The position numbers were made by a program, and so were the translations under genes. From positions 1-64,000 of the forward strand of contig NZ_OAOD01000008.1 of the NCBI RefSeq assembly GCF_900205925.1: 64,000 nt of DNA, in the 5' to 3' direction. Shown here one piece after another: positions 8,942 through 14,942 of the stretch. Each line of letters opens with the position of its first letter. The first letter of the stretch is position 1. Below the pieces are notes generated by a model that made no database searches, had not been told where the DNA came from, and saw nothing but the letters and a program-made list of their open reading frames with translations. Source of the DNA: Clostridium peptidivorans (GTDB lineage: Bacteria > Bacillota > Clostridia > Clostridiales > Clostridiaceae).

Positions 8942-9745
8942 TTATTTATTACTAAACTTAGCAGGTCTTTTTTCAAGGAATGCTCCCATACCTTCATCTT
9001 TATCTTCTGAAGCAAATGTAAGTGCTGCTAAATCCTTTTCAAGTTCAAGTGCATTAGCTAAGTCTAAATCAGCTCCCTTATTAATGGATATCTTAGCGTA
9101 TTTAATTGCCATTGGAGCCTTTGAAATAATACTCACCATCATGTTTCTTGCTTCATTTAGAAGCTCTTCAGCTGGAACTATCTTATTTACAAGGCCTATG
9201 AGAAGTGCCTCTTCAGCCTTTACCATTCTTCCTGTGTAAATGAGTTCTTTTGCTCGTCCGCTGCCTATAAGCCTAGGTAATCTTTGTGTTCCACCAAAGC
9301 AAGGAATAACGCCTAAGTTTACCTCCGGTTGTCCAAAAACAGCCTTTTCAGAAGCAATTCTCAAATCACAGCTCATTGATAGCTCACATCCCCCTCCAAG
9401 AGCATAGCCATTAACTGCTGCAATTACAGGCTTTCCAAGAGCTTCAATTTTGTTAAATACGCTTTGAGCATACTCCGCGTAATTTCTTCCCTCGTCTGCT
9501 TTGTAAGGTCTCATCTGTGCAATGTCTGCTCCTGCAACAAATGCTTTCCCTTCTCCTGTGATAATAACACCTAAAATGTTTTTATCTACACTTATGCTTT
9601 CGATAATGGCACTTAGCTCATTCAAAGTTTGATTATTTAATGCATTTAGAGCCTTTGGACGGCTCATAGTTACAATTGCTACATTTTCTTCAATATTCAC
9701 CTTGATATTTTCAAGACTTAAATCCTTTAATGCTGTTTCTTTCAT
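8942..9745 (-). CDS. Enoyl-CoA hydratase (crotonase family)
   Basis: 267 residues. The oxyanion-hole segment AFVAGADIAQM, the first catalytic Glu in ALGGGCELSMSCD and the second in FGQPEVNLGVIPCFGG are all present, followed by GTQRLPRLIG, so it should be an active (S)-specific hydratase of short enoyl-CoAs such as crotonyl-CoA. It is the first gene of the operon, 36 bases downstream of the -12 element of a sigma-54 promoter, with AAAGGAGGG before the ATG. Confidence 0.93.
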   Translation of the reverse strand: MKETALKDLSLENIKVNIEENVAIVTMSRPKALNALNNQTLNELSAIIESISVDKNILGVIITGEGKAFVAGADIAQMRPYKADEGRNYAEYAQSVFNKIEALGKPVIAAVNGYALGGGCELSMSCDLRIASEKAVFGQPEVNLGVIPCFGGTQRLPRLIGSGRAKELIYTGRMVKAEEALLIGLVNKIVPAEELLNEARNMMVSIISKAPMAIKYAKISINKGADLDLANALELEKDLAALTFASEDKDEGMGAFLEKRPAKFSNK

Positions 9746-9780
9746 AAAAACACCCTCCTTTATCTTTGCACTTATATATA

Positions 9781-9799
9781 AAGCAATATCTTTGCCAAA
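9781..9799 (-). promoter_or_regulatory. Sigma-54 (-24/-12) promoter of the acyl-CoA operon
   Basis: The minus strand reads TTGGCAAAGATATTGCTT. The invariant GG (9796-9795) and GC (9784-9783) are 12 bp apart, as sigma-54 RNA polymerase requires, and the flanks match TGGCA-N7-TGC. Transcription would start near 9772, about 27 bases before the crotonase ATG. The operon-linked sigma-54 activator supports the call. Confidence 0.9.
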
Positions 9800-9854
9800 A
9801 AAGTAACATTATCTTTTTATATAAAAAATTTTTAAAAATTAATTTTAATACAAA

Positions 9855-9879
9855 AACCCCCATGTCAAGCATGAGGGTT
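9855..9879 (-). terminator. Intrinsic terminator just upstream of the sigma-54 promoter
   Basis: On the minus strand AACCCTCATG / CATGGGGGTT pair over 10 bp (one G-U) around a 5-nt loop and are followed by TTTTTG. It should stop read-through from the histidine kinase gene into the sigma-54-controlled operon. Confidence 0.75.
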
Positions 9880-9906
9880 GAATAATATAGATAAATTTCA
9901 AACAAA

Positions 9907-9950
9907 AATTATCCTTTATAAGTTAATTTTATAACTTATAAAGGATAATT
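9907..9950. other. Long perfect AT-rich inverted repeat
   Basis: Two 19-base arms beginning AATTATCC and ending AAGTTA, exactly complementary, around a 6-nt loop. The minus-strand side runs into TTTTTG, so it may be a second terminator of the histidine kinase gene. Its position between the promoter and the activator dyads also allows a role in DNA looping. Confidence 0.5.
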
Positions 9951-9963
9951 AAATCTTTAATAT

Positions 9964-9981
9964 TGTAGGACTTTTTCTACA
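9964..9981. promoter_or_regulatory. Candidate activator binding site, proximal (TGTAG-N8-CTACA)
   Basis: Dyad TGTAG-N8-CTACA centred about 200 bp upstream of the inferred start of the acyl-CoA operon, a usual distance for enhancer sites of sigma-54 activators. The same dyad recurs at 10067-10084. Confidence 0.65.
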
Positions 9982-10066
9982 ACTTAAAAAATTTATAGTT
10001 TTAAATACAATTTAGCATTATTGGAACTCGTTACATTTCAATCTTTGTTACTATTTTACTAATACT

Positions 10067-10084
10067 TGTAGAATTTTTTCTACA
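10067..10084. promoter_or_regulatory. Candidate activator binding site, distal (TGTAG-N8-CTACA)
   Basis: The second dyad with identical arms and spacer length, 103 bp from the first (close to ten helical turns), so both would lie on the same DNA face. It is about 300 bp upstream of the inferred transcription start. The remainder of 9982-10161 holds no gene. Confidence 0.65.
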
Positions 10085-10161
10085 TTTTATAAATTTATCT
10101 ACGCTTTTTAAAGAATTTATCCCTTTCCCGGTGAGCAGCACCTGTGTGACGATTGGCAAGT

Positions 10162-11823
10162 CTATAAATATATATCAGAAAACTCAATGTTTACTCTTTC
10201 AATATGGTTATTAAATCCTTCCTTTGCTTTGTGCAATCCTTTATTTTGCTCCTCTACATTTTCTTCCTTAATAACTTTTGTAGGTAACTGTACAATAAAT
10301 TCACTTCCATGTCCATATTTACTTCTGACTGTTATTTCTCCTCCATGCATTTCTACAAAAGACTTTACTAGACATAACCCAATTCCGCTTCCCTCATGAT
10401 TTCTCATAAGTGATTTATCTACCTGGCCGAATCGTTCAAATATTAATTTAATTTTATCATTTTGGATACCTATGCCATTATCCTTTACAGAAACCTTAAT
10501 ATATTTCTCCTTATCCTGTATAGATACATCAATTTTTCCGTTTTTTTCTGTAAACTTAACAGCATTGGAAAGCAAATTGAGAATAATTCTTTCAATCTTA
10601 TCTGCATCACAGGCAACTATTTTTTCTTCTATATCTGTATCAAAGGTCAGATCTATTCCCTTATCCTTTATATATTCTGCAGTGGACAAAGTAACATCCT
10701 CAATAATTTTAACTATATTATGGTTTTCCAAATTTAAATTATAAAAGTTTGCATCCATTTTAGTAGTATCAATGAGATTGTTAACTAGTCTTATTGTCCT
10801 GCCGCAATTTTGCTTCATTATATTTAAATATCCTTTAACTTTACTTGCATTATCTGCCAATTGATTGTTTATCATATACATATTTAGAAGTTGTATTGAA
10901 CTATAAATTATATTTATAGGTGTTCTTAATTCATGAGATATATTAGCAAAAAACTCTGTTTTCAACCTATCATATTCTAATGCTTCTTTTGCTTGTTTTA
11001 TATTGGTTATATCCTGAATCTGACATATAAAATATAAAGGTACTCCTTGATGATTTCTGACTAATGAAACGCTTAAAACACTCCAGACAATGCGGCCATC
11101 TTTATGCAAAAATCGTTTTTCCATATTATAGAAGTGTATTTTATTTTCTAACAACTTATATACATTATCTAACTCTTTACTTATATCTTCGTGATGAGTT
11201 ACATCATAAACACTTTTTTCAAGTAGCTCCTCTTTAGAATAACCCATAATTTCACATATTGAGTTATTAACCTTTATAGCTTTACCCTTGAGATCTACTA
11301 GAACCATGCCTACAGCCGCATTTTCAAAAGTTCCTCTAAAAAATTCTTCTCTTTCTCTAAAAGCCTGTTCTAATTCTACTCTTTTTGTTACGTCTTGAAT
11401 TACAGTTAATAAATTCATAACACCATCACACATAAAAGAGACACCTGCAACTTCACCATACATTATAGTACCATCACTTTTTATAAATTTTTGCTCCATG
11501 TAGGGTACACTAGTTTCATTACTCAGCAATATTTTTGCTCTCTCCTTTGATATATCATTGTAATCAGGATGAATGCTTATCATGGGTTTTAAAGATGTTC
11601 CTATAATGTCTTCAGGCTTATCCGCACCAGCCAGCTTAGCCCCAGCTTTATTTGTATAGTATAACTTTTCTCCTCTATGAACATAAATACAAACTGGTGA
11701 CAGTTCAATAACACTTTTAAATAAATATTCACTTTTGAGTAATTTAGCCTCTGTTTCTTCTAATTTTTTTTCTAATTCTTCAATACGTTTTTTTAAAAAG
11801 TTTACATTTTCATCTTCATACAA
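10162..11823 (-). CDS. Orphan cytoplasmic PAS-PAS sensor histidine kinase
   Basis: About 553 residues with no membrane segment. A short coiled coil (KRIEELEKKLEETEAKL) leads into two PAS domains, then HisKA with SHELRTPINII (phosphorylated His) and HATPase_c with LLNLLSNAVKF, VKDNGIGI and GSGIGLCLVKS. No response regulator gene is adjacent. I prefer the TTG at 11823 because AGAGGGG is 8 nt upstream; the GTG at 11841 has its purine run touching it. The tail VNIEFSDIY matches that of the kinase encoded at 43219-45159. Orphan kinases of this build in clostridia often feed Spo0A; that target is inference here. Confidence 0.9.
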   Translation of the reverse strand: MYEDENVNFLKKRIEELEKKLEETEAKLLKSEYLFKSVIELSPVCIYVHRGEKLYYTNKAGAKLAGADKPEDIIGTSLKPMISIHPDYNDISKERAKILLSNETSVPYMEQKFIKSDGTIMYGEVAGVSFMCDGVMNLLTVIQDVTKRVELEQAFREREEFFRGTFENAAVGMVLVDLKGKAIKVNNSICEIMGYSKEELLEKSVYDVTHHEDISKELDNVYKLLENKIHFYNMEKRFLHKDGRIVWSVLSVSLVRNHQGVPLYFICQIQDITNIKQAKEALEYDRLKTEFFANISHELRTPINIIYSSIQLLNMYMINNQLADNASKVKGYLNIMKQNCGRTIRLVNNLIDTTKMDANFYNLNLENHNIVKIIEDVTLSTAEYIKDKGIDLTFDTDIEEKIVACDADKIERIILNLLSNAVKFTEKNGKIDVSIQDKEKYIKVSVKDNGIGIQNDKIKLIFERFGQVDKSLMRNHEGSGIGLCLVKSFVEMHGGEITVRSKYGHGSEFIVQLPTKVIKEENVEEQNKGLHKAKEGFNNHIERVNIEFSDIYL

Positions 11824-12000
11824 TATAACTACCCCTCTCACCCTCTAGTTAGAATAATATTTAAAATGAATTATGTTAATTATTATTTCTATATTATTAG
11901 TAAAAACTCCTCTAAAATTGAAAGAAAATTACAAATTTTCTGTTTTTCAATTTACAAAATAATCCATAGTAGATTACTGTTAATTAATTTTCGTATAAAA

Positions 12001-12024
12001 AAAAGGCTCCTTGAGGAGCCTTTT
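12001..12024 (-). terminator. Intrinsic terminator of the 12058 gene
   Basis: Arms AAAAGGCTCC / GGAGCCTTTT with a TCAA loop, followed on the minus strand by TTTTATA. It lies 34 bases after the stop of the metallohydrolase gene. Confidence 0.88.
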
Positions 12025-12057
12025 CAAAAAGTTTACATTTTTTTCAATTCGATACCT

Positions 12058-12864
12058 TTACCAGTTTATTTCTAACCCTACACCAACTTCTTTCACAGGC
12101 AAAGCGTTATGTATTTCTGCTTTAACAGCAAATGAAGTACAATGACAAGGATATAATTCCTTTAAGTTGTTCTGCTTTAGATAATCGATAGTTTTATTAA
12201 CCTGCTTAGTTACTTCAAATAAATGAAATCCTCCTATAACTCCTAATACTCTATTATCTTTACACACTTCTTTTGCGTATTCTATTATATTGCATATTCC
12301 ACTATGAGAGCATCCTGTAATAATATAAATACCACTTTCGCTCTTATAAACAAGTGCAGTATCATCTCTTACATAGTCATCAACTGAAGTTTTGTCGTCG
12401 ATTTGTTTACCAATAGCTTTTCTCTCCTCGAAGTGATTTATTTGTGGTATTTCTCCTAAAAAAGTTATGTTTTTACTAACCTTAATGGGTTTTTTTGAAA
12501 GAATTAGATTACATTTTTCTTTTAGTTCTTCTTCTAAGATAGGAGAACAAATTTTTAAGTTGCCTACTATTTTTTCTTTAAATGCATCTGGGTGAGCAAT
12601 AATAGAAATATTATTTTTATAATTTTGTTCAAAGTAGTATTTTAATCCTCTTGTGTGATCATCATGTCCATGCGAAATAACGATAGTAGTTACACTTTCC
12701 AAATCTACACCTAAGGCATTTGAGTTTTTCATAAACAAATCAGAATATCCCACATCCAATAATAGTCTAGTATCCTCATCTTCAATATAATATGAAACAG
12801 CAGGTTCCCCACAATAATATTGATCAATATATGTATTGTTATCTACTAAAACTTTTAGCTTCAC
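12058..12864 (-). CDS. Metallo-beta-lactamase-fold hydrolase (COG1237 type)
   Basis: 268 residues. The metal-binding motif is SHGHDDHTRG, followed by GCSHSGI, GGFHLFEV and a C-terminal PCHCTS histidine, the pattern of the subfamily that includes archaeal dihydropterin-ribofuranosyl-aminobenzene phosphate synthase-like proteins. Those relatives make a fit to phosphate-ester or pterin chemistry possible, but the substrate is not readable from sequence. The start is GTG at 12864 with GGAG 8 nt upstream. It is a single gene closed by its own terminator. Confidence 0.85.
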   Translation of the reverse strand: MKLKVLVDNNTYIDQYYCGEPAVSYYIEDEDTRLLLDVGYSDLFMKNSNALGVDLESVTTIVISHGHDDHTRGLKYYFEQNYKNNISIIAHPDAFKEKIVGNLKICSPILEEELKEKCNLILSKKPIKVSKNITFLGEIPQINHFEERKAIGKQIDDKTSVDDYVRDDTALVYKSESGIYIITGCSHSGICNIIEYAKEVCKDNRVLGVIGGFHLFEVTKQVNKTIDYLKQNNLKELYPCHCTSFAVKAEIHNALPVKEVGVGLEINW

Positions 12865-12950
12865 ATTTTCATCTCCTTCATCTCCACAAGAATGTCATCT
12901 ATATTGGCCTTCAAAATGAACTCCTATGATAAAGATAATGCTCATTATTC

Positions 12951-13409
12951 TTATTTACACATTTCAACAAATTCAATGGGATGCTGAATAATTTTTGACG
13001 TTTCCTCTATGGAATAGCCTTCAGCAAGATAACGTTTTGCTATAACTGCCATGGATTCTCCTATCTCTATAATATGATGGTCTGGATCATAAATACGAAC
13101 AACACGTTGTTGCCACTCATATTTCTTAGGCTGATGAACATATTCAACATTTCCATAATGTTTCATCTTTTGCATAAATACATCAAAATCATCTACCTCA
13201 AAATACAATTCCATATTATTTGACTTCTCTATAACAGAATCAGCAGGCAAATTTGTAAGCCATGCAAAATCCTCTTGTATTGCAAATCCACCACTGAATG
13301 TTACATTTCGTCCAAAATCAAGAACAACCTTTTGATTAAAAAGTTCTCCATAAAACTTCTTAGAAACATTAACATCTTTAACTGCTAGTAGTGCCAATTT
13401 AAATTCCAT
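12951..13409 (-). CDS. VOC-superfamily (glyoxalase/bleomycin-resistance fold) protein
   Basis: 152 residues with paired beta-alpha-beta-beta-beta units: LALLAVKDVNVSKKFYGELF at the start and VRIYDPDHHIIEIGES at the end, the usual metal-ligand Glu position. The extra C-terminal segment (AKRYLAEGYSIEETSKI) is common in clostridial members. The ATG at 13409 has GGGAGG 8 nt upstream and is preferred to 13424. Function within the fold (isomerase, dioxygenase, binding protein) is unknown. Confidence 0.85.
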   Translation of the reverse strand: MEFKLALLAVKDVNVSKKFYGELFNQKVVLDFGRNVTFSGGFAIQEDFAWLTNLPADSVIEKSNNMELYFEVDDFDVFMQKMKHYGNVEYVHQPKKYEWQQRVVRIYDPDHHIIEIGESMAVIAKRYLAEGYSIEETSKIIQHPIEFVEMCK

Positions 13410-13506
13410 ATCAATACCTCCCATTATATGAATATATTCTATGCCACTCTTACAAATCCCTTTTTAGAACCCCCCTAGAATATTTGTCTATCTAGATAAA
13501 ATATGG

Positions 13507-14397
13507 TTAAAGAAAAGATAACTGCTCATTTCTGGATTGATTTAGTTTTTCTTTCATGGGTTTCGTATAACTGCTTGAAAGCTTGTATTTATCCTTCAAC
13601 TCATTGACAGTGCTATACAACTTGTCTTTATATTCCTTTGTTGCTCCGCCTGTCTTATATAAAGTTTGTAAAGGCTCATATAAATTGGTAAATTCTCGTT
13701 TAATAAAATCAAAGAACACTTCTCTGGTTTTTCCTCTTAAATAAAGTACTCCTGGTAAAACATAATCCACTCCGCAATCTGCTCCATGTGCGTATAGGGA
13801 ATTAATATTCTCGTATCCATCGGTAATGTAGGGAATGATTGGCATAAAATGAAGCCCTGTAGAAGCATTTGTTTTTGCAAACTCCTTTAGCATTGCAAAT
13901 CTTTTTATTGACTCCGCTCCCTTTGGTTCAATAAGCTTACGGATACTTTCATCCATACAGGTAATAGTAGCTGCCACATTTACATAGGTAATGCTGGCAA
14001 GCTCTGCAATTAAATCATAGTCCCGTAAAATCAAATCAGATTTTGTTGATATAATACAAGGAGTTTTATATTTAATCATAAGTTTTAATATATCAGGCAT
14101 AAGCTTATACTTAGCTTCTATTGGCTGGTAGCTGTCAGTAACGCCGCCTATATTTACAACTTCTCTTTTCCAAGAATGACTTTTAAGCTGCTGCTCTAGC
14201 TGCTCAACAATATTTGTTTTTACATATATGTCATCAAAATATTGTTCTGAATTCAAATATTGATGAGAGTACATAGCATAGCAATATTTGCAGCCGTGCT
14301 CACATCCACGATATATGTTTAAATCCCAAGCGAAGGGAATTTTACGCTTCAATTTATTGCAGGCTATAGTGCACGTAATTTCTTTATACTTTGCCAC
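13507..14397 (-). CDS. Radical SAM protein, spore photoproduct lyase-like family
   Basis: 296 residues. CEHGCKYCY supplies the CX3CX2C cluster ligands, preceded by NIYRGC. This short family (COG1533) resembles spore photoproduct lyase in its radical SAM core but not in its N-terminal domain. Activity is not established; members are often annotated only as radical SAM or DNA repair photolyase-like. The GTG at 14397 has GGAGG 7 nt upstream; the longer frame to 14466 lacks a ribosome binding site. Confidence 0.85.
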   Translation of the reverse strand: MAKYKEITCTIACNKLKRKIPFAWDLNIYRGCEHGCKYCYAMYSHQYLNSEQYFDDIYVKTNIVEQLEQQLKSHSWKREVVNIGGVTDSYQPIEAKYKLMPDILKLMIKYKTPCIISTKSDLILRDYDLIAELASITYVNVAATITCMDESIRKLIEPKGAESIKRFAMLKEFAKTNASTGLHFMPIIPYITDGYENINSLYAHGADCGVDYVLPGVLYLRGKTREVFFDFIKREFTNLYEPLQTLYKTGGATKEYKDKLYSTVNELKDKYKLSSSYTKPMKEKLNQSRNEQLSFL

Positions 14398-14550
14398 TTT
14401 TTCACCTCCACGGGTAACAGTGATTATATAAATCATCTTATCTACTAATTTTATCCTTATATTCATATATTATCAAGATAATCTTAGTAGTATTCATGTT
14501 TTCTAGAATCTTTAATCTGAAATTTAACTACATTATAGAATTTTTATGAA

Positions 14551-14638
14551 AAATATGGTATAATTTTCTAGTACAGTTCAATATAGTTGGATGTGGGCTA
14601 CTTGATGTCACTCATCCCTACTAACGGGAGGTGATAAG
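14551..14638 (+). promoter_or_regulatory. Extended -10 promoter and 5' leader of the small toxin-like gene
   Basis: TGGTATAAT at 14556-14564 is an extended -10 element; the -35 region is weak. The leader contains GTGGGCTACT (14593-14602), complementary over most of its length to AGTAGCCCCC just after the coding region (14739-14748). Such 5'-3' closure keeps type I toxin mRNAs inactive until processed. Confidence 0.55.
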
Positions 14639-14743
14639 ATGAGTAATGATGTTTTAATGTTGTTATTCGAAGGTGGATTATTCTTAATTTCGCTATTAAC
14701 TTTAATAGTGTTACTTATAGAAAAAATCGCAAAAAAACAGTAG
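14639..14743 (+). CDS. Small hydrophobic peptide, type I toxin (holin-like toxin family) candidate
   Basis: A 34-codon gene with a very strong site GGGAGGTGAT 5 nt before its ATG. The peptide starts MSNDVLMLLFEGG, continues with a single hydrophobic helix and ends in a basic tail EKIAKKQ, the build of the Firmicutes putative holin-like toxin family. Leader and 3' end are complementary, and a hairpin with a minus-strand T-run at 14739-14770 would terminate an antisense RNA. These are the hallmarks of a type I toxin-antitoxin locus; toxicity is inference. Confidence 0.7.
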   Translation: MSNDVLMLLFEGGLFLISLLTLIVLLIEKIAKKQ

Positions 14744-14770
14744 CCCCCATCTCGCAATTGGTCAGCTACT
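14739..14770. terminator. Two-way terminator at the toxin 3' end, suited to an antisense RNA
   Basis: AGTAGC / GCTACT arms enclose a 20-nt partly paired loop. On the minus strand the stem is followed by GTTTTTTT inside the toxin gene, as expected for an antisense antitoxin RNA reading leftward. On the plus strand it is followed by ATTTTAATT. Confidence 0.55.
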
Positions 14771-14828
14771 ATTTTAATTAATCATTTAATAGTGATATCA
14801 GTTGCCTAAACAACTAGAATTGTATATT

Positions 14829-14851
14829 ATAGGGTGTTACCAGCACCCTAT
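14829..14851 (+). terminator. Intrinsic terminator downstream of the toxin-like gene
   Basis: Arms ATAGGGTG / CACCCTAT with a 7-nt loop, followed by TTTATTTT on the plus strand. It may end the toxin mRNA; the minus-strand side lacks a good T-run. Confidence 0.55.
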
Positions 14852-14942
14852 TTTATTTTGCTCGTTTACATTTATATTATATCAAATATTTTCTAAAAAT
14901 GAACTTATATTTTATAATTTATTTAGATTATGGTACTATAAG

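Noticed and set aside
10462-10744. Overlapping plus-strand frames of about 90 codons over the PAS kinase gene
   Set aside because: Antisense to a well-supported histidine kinase domain, no start signals, composition typical of antisense AT-rich DNA.
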